Shown here piece after piece: positions 36,088-48,479 of a DNA stretch of 64,000 nt. Numbering within the stretch: the stretch's first letter is position 1; each line of letters opens with the position of its first letter. Below the pieces are notes generated by a model. That model ran no database searches. It was not told where the DNA came from and saw only the letters and a program-made list of their open reading frames with translations. The stretch spans positions 4,499,760 through 4,563,759 of the forward strand of contig JAAOOA010000056.1 of the NCBI GenBank assembly GCA_012861695.1, read 5' to 3'. The position numbers and the translations under genes are program-made. This stretch comes from Trematomus loennbergii (lineage: Eukaryota > Chordata > Actinopteri > Perciformes > Nototheniidae).

Positions 36088-36365
36088 ACAGCAATGTTCA
36101 GATCAATTACTTATTTATGTTTTAAATAAAGGTGAATGTATTATTGTATTAATATCACTCTATAACCATAATACGTTACATAGTCTATCTGTTCATTTTG
36201 GCTGACTTTTCAAACTAAAATGGTCCCGACGTCCTCTACAGTGGACATACTGTAACATTTAAAAATTAAATTAAATTAAAAAAATCTAAATTGCAAGATT
36301 TTTTTAACCCTAAATAGGTAGGAAATCACACAAAAAAAAGGAAATTGGAAGACACTTTCTTTCCT

Positions 36366-36778
36366 CGGGCCTACATAAATATGTGTCCCCGGTGTGTCGG
36401 GGAACTCAGCAGCGTCAGAAAATAAAACCCTTTCTTTTCCTCCGTACCGACATCTTTTCAAAACGGGGGTACAACGAGCGGATACAGATTTGCTGCCGAT
36501 ATTACGTAATTTCGGATTGTGGACCCACAGAGAGTTGCTATCAGAAACAATGCCTGACGTGTTTTGGACGTAATATGGTCTTTTTTTACATTAGCAAGCA
36601 TCGCTAACACTCAGAGCTAACCTGTACTGGAGAGCAAATGTGTTTAAAAAGCAGGAAATAAAAAAAGGAACTCACCTTGTGGTAAACCCGCAAGAGAAAA
36701 ATAATTTGAGCTTCATATTGGTTCAGAAATAATCCTTGATGTGGTTTAGAACAGGATGGCGTTTTATCACAGCAGAAT
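36366..36778 (-). mobile_element. Truncated GGGACC(T)TTCATGC-family element, inverted
   Basis: Complement of much of 37040-37480: shares GTGTGTCGGGGAACTCA, GATATTACGT and AAGGATTATTTCTGAA in opposite order. Together with the next element it forms an approximately 1.1-kb imperfect palindrome. Confidence 0.65.
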
Positions 36779-37479
36779 TTAAAGTGCACCTATCATGCTA
36801 TTTTTAGGCAATAGCATAGGTCTCAGATATATACAAATATATTAAAAACATGTCTATGAAGTGTTTTGCTCAAAATACCAAACAGATCACCCATTCTAGC
36901 CATGCCTCATATCCCTCTATTTCACTTCCTGTTTCAAAAGTACTGATTTTGGGTATAAAGCTTTAAAAAAAAGAAGGAGGGGGCTGAGCTCATGGGACCC
37001 GGCAGCTACTGTCTAAACTAAATACTGCCGTGATGAAATGTCATATCATGGATTATCAAGGATTATTTCTGAAACAGAGTATGGAGCTCAAAGGCTTTCT
37101 CTCTTGCCGGTTATACCACAAGGTGAGTTCCTTTTTTATATCCAACTTCTTCACACACATGCTCTCCAGTACAGGTTAGCTCTGAGTGTTAGCGATGCTA
37201 ATGTAAACACCAACCATATTACGTCCAAAACAGTCGGGCATTGTTTCTGATAGCAACTTTCTGATAGTGCCGTGGGTCCACATTTCCGATATTACGTCAT
37301 ATCGGACGCAAATCTGGATCAGCTCCGTTGTAGCCCCATTTTTAGAGATTTGGGTACGGAGGAAAAGAGAGAGGGTTTTATTTTCTGACGCTGCGTGAGT
37401 TCCCTGACACACCGGGGACACATATTTATGTATAAAAGACATCAAAAAGTGCATTTTGCATGAAAGGTCCCCTTTAACA
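36779..37479 (+). mobile_element. GGGACCTATCATGC-family element, near full length
   Basis: Left end TAAAGTGCACCTATCATGCT, right end GCATGAAAGGTCCCCTTTAA, an imperfect inverted pair. A related fragment is at about 21540-21700. Confidence 0.6.
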
Positions 37480-39953
37480 TTATCTCCGGTATAATTCTGA
37501 TCAGGCATTAGCTCCGCCTCCTCTTTTTTTTTTTCAAGCTAAGGACCCAAAATCCGCGTTTCTCTAAACAGGGCTGGAATAGAGGGATATGAGGGATGTC
37601 TAAAATGCCAACACATTCTCACTCCCAACTCGGCCTATGTTGACGTTATGTCAGGGTCCCTGTCGTCACTTTCAAGGGGGGGCCCTTTAGCGTCGAGTTT
37701 CAACTATCAGGGAGTCCCATTGACTTGCATAGAGCTCCCTGAACGTTGGTAATAGACGAGTTGGGATCGCGGCGAAATGCTCTCCGCAGATCCATTCTCA
37801 CAGCGTTTATCAACCTTTTTCTAACTCAATATCAAGCCACACTTGTTTTTACTTCTTTATTTTAATTGAATAATGTAGGACTTTTGTTGCTGTCAGTTAG
37901 GGGGAGAGTAGGGGCTCAGAAACTGAAATCTGTATTGTTTCATCGTTTTTTCCTTCTAATTTTGTATTCTTTTCTAAACCACACACTGTTATTTACTCAA
38001 CAATAAGACACATTATCCTTGTGTTTATTTATTTGTTTGATTGTATAATGTCGGACTTTTGGAGTCCGTCAGGACCGAGGGTCGGAGCAGCTCATTCGAA
38101 CACAGGAAGCTGTATTTTCAAAATAAGAGTTCATTTTAATATTATGTTTGATAATATATTTTTATTAACTAGACCACTGGGTCATGTTAAGACCATCTTT
38201 TCTGTCGGTTTGGTGTTACAAATATAAAAACAATATATGTGTGGATAACAAAATACATCCATCATAAACTAAACTGGAAACAGCAGTATTTTATTGTGTT
38301 AACACTGTAAACCTGAGTGCTTTAACCGCCTAGTGGTTAAAGCATGTTATTGAATTTTTTTGTTGATACGTTATATTTGATGAAAACATAAAAATATTAA
38401 GAGTACATACTTTCATAGGGGGAAAGTAGAAGGTCAATGATAGAAATATAGAATATAAAATATCAATAAGATACTGTAAGTGATCTCTACAATAAAACAG
38501 TTTAGTGCGGGTCCAAAGATATTAACAGGAGGATGTGCAAAACAGACAAACTAATTAGGCTTTATTTAAACATTAAAGAATACTTTAGGTTAAGGTCTTC
38601 TTTTGAATAAGAAAAAAGCTTTGGGGGTACTACAGATAAATATTAAGCCTGACAAAGTACTTAACGTCTAATATATTGCATAATTTGTTTTGGGACTTGA
38701 CAATCAACTTTCCTGCAATGTTAACTATGTTGAAGCACTTATTTTAACTGATATTATACATATGTATTAAACTCTTATAAGATGTATGTAGATAGAATAA
38801 GAAATGTGCAGAATATGACAGTTTAATGGTGGAGGTACACACATATCGATAGATGTCTTGTAATGCACTGTTGAGGAACCTGCGACCCAAGTTTTCATCT
38901 CTGACCTTGTCAGGTATTGAACATTCAATAAATAAAGAACACAGAATTATTCAATATAAAACACAGAATTTGTGTGATTATACTAAATGATTTACAAATA
39001 AACACCACTGCATATTTACAACTGTTACACATGCTGCTGTAACGAAAACATTTCCAACTTGGGATCAATAAAGTATATCTTATCTTAAGACGATCGATGG
39101 CTACTGCCATATTTGCAAAATGTGCTCTGAGTGTGGTGGACCCATTCGAATCTAGTTTTGGATAGTCTGCCGTGGTTCCATCCCATTTCAAAGTGCTGTT
39201 TGACGCTCGGCGTAACCCTCGGCGTACTGCCACTTAAACATCCAATCACAGAGCTTGAGGACTAATCACGGGGGTTTTCAAGCAAAGCGGAGAGAATACT
39301 TACTTCCGGGTGTAAAATTCTCTAAAGCAACTACTATGAGCTGCTCCGACCCTCGGTCCTGACGGACTCCAAAAGTCTGACATTATACAATCAAACAAAT
39401 AAATAAACACAAGAATAATTGTGTCTTACTGTTGAGTAAATAACAGTGTGTGGTTTAGAAAAGAAAACAAAATTAGAAGCAAAAAACGATGAAACAATAC
39501 AGATTTCAGTTTTCTGAGCCCCTACTCTCCCCCTAACTGACGGCAACAAAAGTCTGACATTATTCAATTAAAATAAAGAAGTAAACACAATAAGTGTGGC
39601 TTGATATTGAGTTAGAAAAAGGTTGATAAACGCTGTGAGAATGGTCTGCGGAGAGCATTTCGCCGCGATCCCAACTCGTCTATTACCAATGTTCAGGGAG
39701 CTCTATGCAAGTCAATGGGGACTCCCTGATAGTTGAAACTCGACACTAAAGGGCCCCCCCTTGCATTGGAAAGTGACGACAGGGACCCTGACATAACGTC
39801 AACATAGGCCGAGTTGGGAGTGAGAATGTGTTGAAAATGCATGATCTGTTTGTATTTTGAGAAAAACACATCGTAGACATGTTTTTATATATTTTTATAT
39901 ATCTGAGACCCATAATATATGCCTAAAAATAGCATGACAGGTGCACTTTAAAA
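37480..39953 (-). mobile_element. Second GGGACCTATCATGC-family element, split by a foldback
   Basis: The right end (39838-39953) ends GCCTAAAAATAGCATGACAG and GTGCACTTTA, complement of the left end of 36779-37479. The left part is 37480-37608. The 2.2-kb foldback 37609-39833 sits between them. Confidence 0.6.
37609..39833. mobile_element. Large foldback, copy B of the CAAC-ended family
   Basis: Ends CAACACATTCTCACTCCCAA and complement. The 7-bp duplication AAAATGC lies at 37602-37608 and 39834-39840. Arms of about 490 bp (37609-38095 and 39342-39833) are almost perfectly complementary. It shares terminal and interior text with the element at 3635-4248. No transposase is recognisable in its 1.2-kb core. 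Confidence 0.8.
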
Positions 39954-42900
39954 TGTACTTATAGTGAAGGGAGACAGAGCATTGTGTTGCACTTGTAAAC
40001 AGAGAGTGATTATAGACAATAGCTGTTTCAATTCAGATACCTCACACTGCCCTGTTGTACACTGTTGTAACACATGCATAGTGTGTTTATTTCGCCCATG
40101 GCTGCTTTTGTCTCAAAGGAAGTGGCAATCACCGCGGCGCTGTTAGCTAGCTAGCAACGTTATTGTTCCCCGCAGCGCTACAGACTGCTCAATTAACCCA
40201 ATACAATGAATGGTGGATTCTTTTACCCAGAAGTTAGCATTGCAAGGGGTCCCTCAAGAAAAATAAATTGATTTTTCCATTCATTTTGATATATATTGCA
40301 GAAATAAGCTCTATGGTTAATACACATTTATAAAACGTACATGTTTGGGTGCATTGCTCACATCACCACCATCTAAGCTACAGGCAGACTTGTGTTTGAT
40401 TACGTTAACGACATTCACGAGTGGAGTATCTACTGACGTATTTTATGTCGTAGAATATAACGTGAAAACATCTTAAAGGTCCGATGTCATGGCCATTTCT
40501 ACTGATCATAATTCCATTGTTGAGGTCTACTAGAATAGATTTACATTGTTCAATGTTCCAAAATGACATTGGTTTCTCATACAGCATCTCTGTATAGTAT
40601 GTGTATTCACTCTCTGTCCTAAACGGCTTGTTGGAGCTCCTGCCCCCCCCTCCCTATGAGCCCACTGTGCTCTGATTGCTCAGCTCGCCCACTCTGTTCT
40701 GATGAATCCACCACCGTTACAGCGGAACATCAGAGATTGTGTTACAATGGCGTTAGCAACCAGAAAATGACACCAGTAATGACAAACAGATGAGAATGCT
40801 GCGTGGGGTCTGGGTGCCGTGTTGGCGGGACGTTGCGGGGCTCGCTGCTCTGCCCTTTGAGGCTCGAGGAGCGGACAGTGTGAGCTGTGTGGGTTCTGCG
40901 AGACAGCGAGACATGAGCCTGAACTCAGCCTGAGCACCATGGATGCGGGAAGTGGGGGTGCTGAGGGGGCTGCAGGACCCCCATCTGCGAGACTCCACTA
41001 GCAGCCGCACCCCCAAACGCGGCGCACCTACAGTATAAGCGCGCCACAGTTTCGCCGCTGCGAGGCTCCACTAGCGCCCCCCCCCCAGCGCGTCACAGTT
41101 TCGCCGCTGAGTGAGTGTGTGTGTGTGTGTGAGGAGCTCCACGGATTGCATAGACAGGTCTTTTCTGTGTTAGAGTTTTACTCGCTACAGGGTGTACTTT
41201 GAGGGTTTTTGACTCTGCAGACCGTTTACATGCAGAAAAAGCCACAGACTTTATTTCAGGCTCCTAACCACAACACGTTTAAAAATCAGTTGACTTTGAG
41301 ACAAGGTGGTAACATTTCAGGGTTATAGGACTCATTCCTTATTTTGATAACTCTCAATTAATTTTAGGAACAATCCCCAGGTTCCATCTGATTGTGAACA
41401 TGAAGTGCAACTTTGACTTTAGTAATTGAATGGGTTAAAATCTGAAAATGTATTGGTTCTTTTACACTGTATGTTCACAGTATGTTATGATCACTACACC
41501 TTCAAAGTGTAAAGGAAGAAGTTGACTGCCTCATTATGCTTCCATCATGCCTCCTACTTCCAGCTGTAGTGATTATATGTTGCTTTCGCGACATCAAGCT
41601 ATAAAAAGGTGAGAGCAGCATCTTTGCACCCTGTACACAGCTATGTTGAGCTGTGATCTTTTATATTTTACACGTTGATTTCTGTAGCTCTCCTCCTCTC
41701 TTATTGCCTTTTCAGCCATCCTGAGCTCTACCTTTGGAGCACTAAAGTGTCATTTAGAAGATGACAGCTCCTCTGTGGTGTGTTGTGTGATGTGGGGGGG
41801 GGAACACGCCACTTAATCGCTTTTTATTTCCTCTCAGGGTGATTTCAAACATGCACATCATGTGGTTTGAGATAGTATTCACTCTAATTAAGAATTCAGA
41901 CTATTACATCTGAGCAATTTTAACATTTGCATAGTAAATGATTAAAGCAAAACAGGCTTTACTCCTCCAGAGGTGCTTTCAAAAAGGAGAAATATTAATA
42001 CCTGCCTGACAGCTGGATTAGTAAGCTGTTGTAAAGCCTGTATTTATTTAAATATTGATACTGCTAGTTGTTATTTCCTTATTTTGAGCAAGGGTTTAAA
42101 GGGGCCTTATTGTGCTAATTTTCAGGTTCATATGACTTTTTTGTGCCTCTACATGCGTAATCGGGGGTGCAACATATGCATAGTTTTCTTCACACTTGTA
42201 AATGAGTATACCTCCTTATAAATCAGTTTGCGGTTGAATAAAATACATATACCCATACCAGAGTGTGTTTATAGATAACCCCACCCAGCTCAATTCATTC
42301 ACATACTTCTGAACGGTGTGACTGGGATTCTTGTGCCCCCCCTACATCAAGACAAATGTGAACATTGTCCCTAAGGAATCTTTGCCCTGAGTTCCTTCTG
42401 ATGGGAGAGTGTGGCAATGGCAATGTCAATGGTGTGTGTGTGTGTGTGTCATGGATGTATAATAAGAACTGGATACAGCATGGGAGGCGGGGCCTCATTC
42501 ATTCCTATGAGAGTTGCTCATTCGCGCATGATGATAAAATGGCCCAACTTTTGAGAGAGCGAAACGTCACAGATTACCCGGCATGCCTGAGAAGTACCCG
42601 TATGTGCGCTCATAGAGCATGCGCAACTTTAACCACGCCCCCCAAAAGGCTCGTTCACATCAAGCACGTCACACGTGTACACGTAACAGCACCGCGCGTT
42701 CATGACAGCATGGTACTGGATTGTTATGATGGATTTGATATTAACGAGGTGGCCGCAGCAGTTAGCAGCTAGCGGCTAGCTAGTAATTATGCTAATGTGA
42801 CCATAAATCGTTATGTACTTTTATATTACGCTGATAACAGGATCTAGTGATATCCAAGCAACAGAGCCATATCTGCCACAGAAAATTTTTTCTGTTCACA

Positions 42901-43348
42901 TCACGCTCTGCCGCTCCAACAGGGAGCTCTGCTCTGAACACCCGAACGGTAAGGCGATATGGATCCGTTCTTATTGTGCATCCATGGGTAAAGGTAAAAC
43001 TCATGTAGTACTGAACACGTCGCATCACATGAACGTGCCGGGCGCCGCGGTCCCGTGGGTTAGATGCGCGTTCATAATGCAGAGGGAAATAACTCTCAGA
43101 ATAACGTTATTAGCACATTTTTACAACTTGAGGAACGAATGTTTTTAATAAGGGCGATACAAGTGTTCATACTGGGTAGTTTATTTAGTTTAAAAAAAAT
43201 TATCCAACGATTTACAGACCACTCTTTCCCCATGTAAGTCAATGGGAAAAAGTTTCCGGGCCTGGCAATCAAACGGAAGTGTAGTACCGCCGTTTGGCCA
43301 CCACGAATACTTTCATCTGAGTCCGGCGCACTTCCTGGGGGCTTGGTG

Positions 43349-43500
<152 letters not shown>

Positions 43501-44023
43501 AATGGTACACCAACTCATATCTTATTTATGCTCTGCGCCGGACTGCATCTATACAGCACTTTTCTAGTCTACAAGTCACAAGTCAACATTTAACATTTCA
43601 CACACATTCATGCAGAGGCAGAAGTTGCATGAATGTACCAGTATGCACCATAATCTTTGTTTTAGTCCTGGAAGCCATCTTTTTTAAAGGGGGAACACGC
43701 CTCCTCAGTAATCCTTATGTGAGGTTTTGAAGTAGGCGGGGTCTAAATTGTGATTTGTCAGGTTATGTACGACATAAGTTAAATACCAACAGTTAATATG
43801 TATGTTTTGAAGGTGCAGTATTTTTGCAAATAAAGTAATTATTTTATATAATTAATTGATCATTTTTTATATTGTTTAATGGATGTATGGGAAAAAGAAA
43901 GAAATCAAGAAAATAAATACACAAGTGGCTAAATGTCGTCAGGGGAAACCATGAGAACAAAAAAGAGGAAAAAAACAGAGAGGAGCAGATGAATTGGCAG
44001 GAAGGTAGTAGCTTTCCTATAAC

Positions 44024-44190
44024 AGTGATGAGCAGGGTGCCACCAGTGCCACCACTAGGTCCCTCTCACAGCAGTGATGAGCAGGGTGCCACCAGTGCCA
44101 CCACTAGGTCCCTCTCACAGCAGTGATGAGCAGGGTGCTACCAGTGCCACCACTATAGGTCCCTCTCACAGCAGTGATGAGCAGGGCGTC
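44024..44190 (+). repeat. 49-bp minisatellite, 3-4 units, copy 1
   Basis: The unit contains GATGAGCAGGGTGCCACCAG and CACTAGGTCCCTCTCACAG. Repeated identically in the second copy at 63453-63620. Confidence 0.9.
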
Positions 44191-44690
44191 TGTGTTTTCT
44201 GTCACTTCTATAGAGCTGTGCAAATGGTTGCTGGGGAAATAAGGACAAACTGTCTCCATCTGCCTGTACCCGGCTTCAAATATTAAAACAATTATATCCA
44301 TCAGATTTAAAAATGTATATTAATCATTTTTCTATGTGACAATAGGTGGTAGCTCTGAGCGGCACGCAAGTTGTATATCTTGGTTATTTAAAGGTGGGGT
44401 AGGTAATTCACTTCAGAAACACTTGTTATATTCCATGGAATGCTCTTAACATCCCGATAGCAATGAATACATTAAATGCTTTGACAATAAATACATTAAA
44501 AAAATTCATCTGTGGAAGCCGTGGCGCTGTAAAAAGCACGACCAATCATTTTAGCCGGCCCGGCTACAATAACTGGATGGCCTACCTGCCTGTCAGCCTT
44601 GCATCTTGTGCACAAACTTATCTCGTGCCCTCATTGGTCATGTGTGCGTTCGTGTGTGTTGGAGGAGGGGCTCTGTAAGGAAGTCTGAAG

Positions 44691-44695
44691 GAAGG
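44691..44695 (+). repeat. Proviral target-site duplication, 5' copy
   Basis: GAAGG directly before the LTR's TG; repeated at 54557-54561. Confidence 0.9.
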
Positions 44696-45180
44696 TGTTA
44701 AGGAATAATTCTTCTAGATATCTAACCTTTTACTCTGACATGTGTTATTTCCTTTAAGGAAAGGCCTTGGTGCCATATGTGTTGTTGTCCCCAGTGTGAG
44801 AACTTGTCTGGCACGAAGGGTAATTGCTGTGAGAACACTGAAGCACTTCTTTATCGGTGTTTGTGGGCTCTAGGATGTGAAATCCTTGAGGCCATGAGCG
44901 TTGGACGCAGATGATTCAGTGTTTAGTCTACTCCTTCAGAGATGTTGATTTCTCTCTGTGAACCTGTTAAAAGGTCTAGCATAGAGAGAGGCTCTTCAGA
45001 ATTGATGTGGCAACTCTACCGTGGAGTCAGAACCTCTGACTCTTTGATTTGTGATGTGAATCCTCCGGCCGAATACTCTGAATAAACCCATCAGTGTTTG
45101 ACATCAAAGCTCCAACTCTCACCGTGTCTCCTTCCTGAGTCGGTGACTCCATGCATTACTACACAGAAGTTTCCTCCACA
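44696..45180 (+). repeat. 5' LTR, 485 bp
   Basis: Begins TGTTAAGGAATAATTC and ends TTTCCTCCACA. A TATA-like TTAAAAGG lies at 44967-44974 and a polyadenylation signal AATAAA at 45081-45086. Compared with the 3' LTR it lacks a 7-nt segment near 44805. Confidence 0.95.
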
Positions 45181-45182
45181 AA

Positions 45183-45200
45183 TTGGCGTTGTCGGCAGGA
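45183..45200 (+). promoter_or_regulatory. Primer binding site, tRNA-Ser-like
   Basis: TGGCGTTGTCGGCAGGAT begins two bases after the LTR. From memory, its complement matches the 3' end of vertebrate tRNA-Ser (AGA/TGA type, acceptor GTAGTCG) at 17 of 18 positions. Minus-strand DNA synthesis would start here. Confidence 0.65.
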
Positions 45201-46364
45201 TACCAACATATCTTCAGAGACTGGTAAGTGTGATTTCAAATCTACATTTGGACATTGCCTTACCAGAATCTGTGATTGACGGTATCCTAAAATTATCTGT
45301 GAAGCTAAGCGGCTGCGTTTCGTTTTGGTTAATGAACATTTGGGCTAGTAACCCCAGGGGATCATCCAGGGACTCTGTCTTGGCTGGTTCCCTCTGTGTG
45401 TGCTGCTCGGGACGTATGTGCTGTGCAAGCATACACGGAGATGTTTAAAAAGGCCTTAATGAGGGCAGCAGTAAAGTGGAACTTCTGTGTGAAATCAAAA
45501 TAGAGATTTGTAATGAACAAATCGCCGAGATTCCGGGGGTTTCAGCGGCCAACACTAGCAGTTAACTAAAGCAGCCAGAGATATTACCCCCAGCGCCTCT
45601 AAAAAAAACACTGCTCCAGCTGCTGCAGCTCCGGGGAATGTGTGTCAAATACCTCCCCGTATCTGCATGAGCTGGTGAAGTGAACTCAGAGGGAGAAAAT
45701 CACAGCTTTTGTCTATAACTTTAACTCACACCACCGCCGTCTCTATTAAAAACGAGACTGTTTAAAAGGCACTCTCGTGGCTTGTGGCCATTTACATTCA
45801 GAGATGTGCTGGCAGGTGCGAGGTGTGTGCATTACCTGATGCGACAGGCACCCTACATTGCTGAGGAGCTGGTGTCGGTCCGGGGTGCATACATAAAATT
45901 ATAGGCTAATTGATCATGGGTGGGCAGTGGTATGCAAGTGTAGAGCAAAACTGTGTTTCATCGTTGGGATGAGCATGATGGGAGTGTATAGGCTGGTCGA
46001 GCAGGACTACAGTTAACTGTGTGGTTTCGGATAGAAAGGGTAGAGGAAAAAAAGTCTATGTGCTCCTGATCGGGGGGGCATAGCACCACTAGAGCAGGGA
46101 TAGTGGAGTCGCAAGGGGATAAGCTAGTTATTGCTCTTGGACGGTCTTCAGGCACCGATCTAAGGACTTGTATACAAGGGTGGAGGTACGAGACAAGGTA
46201 CCCCACTGGGTTCCCATTGGGAGAGATCAAATAGTCCCTACCCCCTCTGAAACCTCTTTAATCCGGACTAAATTGAGCTGGATGAACTTTGCTGTCGTGT
46301 GTTTATTATGAGTTTATGTTTGTTTGTCTGATTGCAGTGTGGTTTTTCTTGTACTAACCGTAAA
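45201..46364 (+). other. Proviral 5' leader
   Basis: About 1.16 kb between primer site and gag with no supported ORF. It would hold the packaging signal and splice donor; neither can be fixed by eye. Confidence 0.6.
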
Positions 46365-48371
46365 ATGGGTAATCATGTGTCCACAACGGGACCGGTTGTT
46401 AGAGCTAAGACACAGACAATAAAGAGCCCCCCCCCACAATTTGCAACAGACAACCAGAACTACACACACATGTTTTCCCCAAATATGCCGTCAGGGATAG
46501 TCGGCAGAGCAATGGGCTGGAATCATGTGATGCCTTTCACAGCACTGATGTGTGAATTCTCACAACAAAGCAATCTGAGAGGGAGAATTCCGTTTGATTG
46601 GCCATACACAGGCACTTTTGACTTAAGTGTGCTGTGGCAAGCGCATCAAATTGTGGAAGAAGAGACAAATCCCTCTTGGGACACAGAGTACATGAGAGAA
46701 TGTGTGAGAGCGTGGAGTCTGTGGCAGACAGAAAAGTATGTCAGGAAAAAGAGTGAAAGTGGAAGTGGTGAGTGGGGCTCAAGTGAGCTCAAAACTCTGA
46801 TTGATAATGTTTCTAAATGTGTTGCGGGTTGCCACTTGCTCAGCCTAGAAGCCGCTTTTGATGTTAGAGCAGAAAACATGTCCAAGATAAAACAGAGACA
46901 TGGCAAAGATGTTGCGGCCATAGCTAAGGCTGTAATGTTTGACTGGCTCAAGCGCCAGGGCAAACCTCCCCTCCTGTCCCGAGTAATTAGCATTTTGACA
47001 GACGCAGGGGTCCCGCTGACACAGAGCCTGATCAAAGAGCACACTGTAACACTTTGTCCCAAAGTATCCTTTCTGCAGACACAAATGAACCAAATCCTAT
47101 TGCCAGGAACTCAGATAACGACTTGCTACTGGCAGCTGCCGCTATCATAAACAGCCAGGCAGAATATGAGGCAGAAAAAAAGGAGAGTTGGCACCAGGCA
47201 GAATTAAAACGGAGACAGTTAGTACAGCAGGGCATTGAGGCAGAGAGAGAAAGGAGAAAAAGAGAAAGGAGCTAGACCTAACAGAGACACACAAGTCTGA
47301 CCCCGAGAGCGAAAGTGGGGCTTCTGCTGAAGCACCCAGCCCGTTTTCAGAATCAGGGGGGTCATCTCCAGAAAGACACCCTTCACCTCCTCCTCCTCCG
47401 CCACTGCCAGCAACCACACCAAAGAGACAGTTCGCACCAGAACAGTTAAAGATCCTGAAATCACTGAAAGGGACTAGGATCACAAGACAGACATCAAAAG
47501 TAGCGTTAGAGCAGAAAACGTTGCATGCCGCTGCCGGCAGTGAAGTAATACACAATGCCCCGAAAATCCTGATAGGAACAGTCCCAGTTTATAAACCATG
47601 GACTCCTTCAGAGGTTATCGATGTCACAAGACATGCTCCCAACCCCACTAAAAACCCAGATGACTATATAGCATGGCTGACTAATGTGTGTACGGTGTAC
47701 CAATGTCTGGTGCATGATGCTAAGCAGCTAATCGTGCTCACATACAAGTCAGATTGGCCCACGTGCAAAGATGAGTTTAAATTTCCAGACTGCACAGAGG
47801 CAGGAGATTGGCCCGTAGAACAGCCCCTCACTAAGTGGCTAGAGAGTGACGCCACTAAAGCTATCAGAGCATGCGCTAAAACCCACACTGATTTTTCTCA
47901 GGTCATGGCTTGCATCCAGGGCCCAACAGAGACAGTGCCAGAATTTATCCAGAGATTCATGACAGTGTGGGACAACAATGCAGGCATTAAAAGGGAGATC
48001 AATGATTTGTTTGCAGTACAGAGCTTATTGCATAACCTTATCCCAGAGGCAGCACAGGCTTACATGTTAGCCACCCCTGATTGGCAGACGAAAACCTGGA
48101 AGACCACTGTTGCCACCATGCGAGCCCTACACAGAAGCCAGATATTTCTGACCCCCAGAAGCAGGCAGTTGCTACAACACATTCCTGAGAGTAGCACACA
48201 GGCTTATCAGGGTCAGAATTATTCACAGCAGTCTCAGGGACAAAATCGCACACAACAGTATCAGAACTCAGGACAGTCACAGGGTCCTCAAAACAGGAAG
48301 CCGAACAAAACACCCAAAGGCCAATGCACTGCCATGTCTGTGGCCGAACAGATCATTGGGCAAGTAGATGC
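46365..48371 (+). pseudogene. gag: Retroviral gag, broken by three frame changes
   Basis: Gag builds the virus core. ATG at 46365 gives an N-terminal Met-Gly, the acceptor for myristoylation. The matrix region occupies 46365 to about 47060, followed by a charged Glu/Arg-rich segment (about 47160-47275) and a Pro/Ser-rich linker (47330-47410). The capsid-like region is about 47560-48200, with GPTETVPEFIQRF, a major-homology-like stretch. A Gln-rich region precedes one CCHC zinc knuckle (CX2CX4HX4C) at about 48330-48371. The register drops by one near 47060, 47270 and 48310, each equivalent to one missing base. Gag is otherwise complete in domain order, about 670 codons. Confidence 0.85.
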
Positions 48372-48479
48372 CCCAACAGGTGGGGAGCACAGCAGCACAC
48401 ATCAAACTTGCCTGCAAACTTGCCTGCTGTGTCTCCACCACCGCCGCCCGCACTTGCATCATATACACCACCTCATCTC

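Larger units (their letters stand above)
35205..36250 (+). mobile_element. piggyBac-like remnant (tentative)
   Basis: Begins near CCTCCTGGGACCCAGCCCA and carries three related palindromic motifs: TGTCCACTGTAGTGGACA at about 35229, TGTCCATTCTAGTGGAC near 35573, and GTCCTCTACAGTGGAC near 36230. TTAA target copies are not clear. One short coding block looks like a piggyBac transposase (next entry). Confidence 0.4.

Noticed and set aside
38925..39233. 102-codon minus-strand ORF in the foldback core
   Set aside because: No transposase motif; contains a GGGATCAATAAAGTATATC retroelement-type tail.
42365..42772. 135-codon ORF, also at 61796-62203
   Set aside because: Lies in repetitive sequence, has no recognisable domain, and its second copy is explained by the segment duplication.
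45098..45448. 116-codon ORF across the 5' LTR end and leader
   Set aside because: Half is LTR sequence and the same start recurs in the 3' LTR at 54474; no retroviral product matches.
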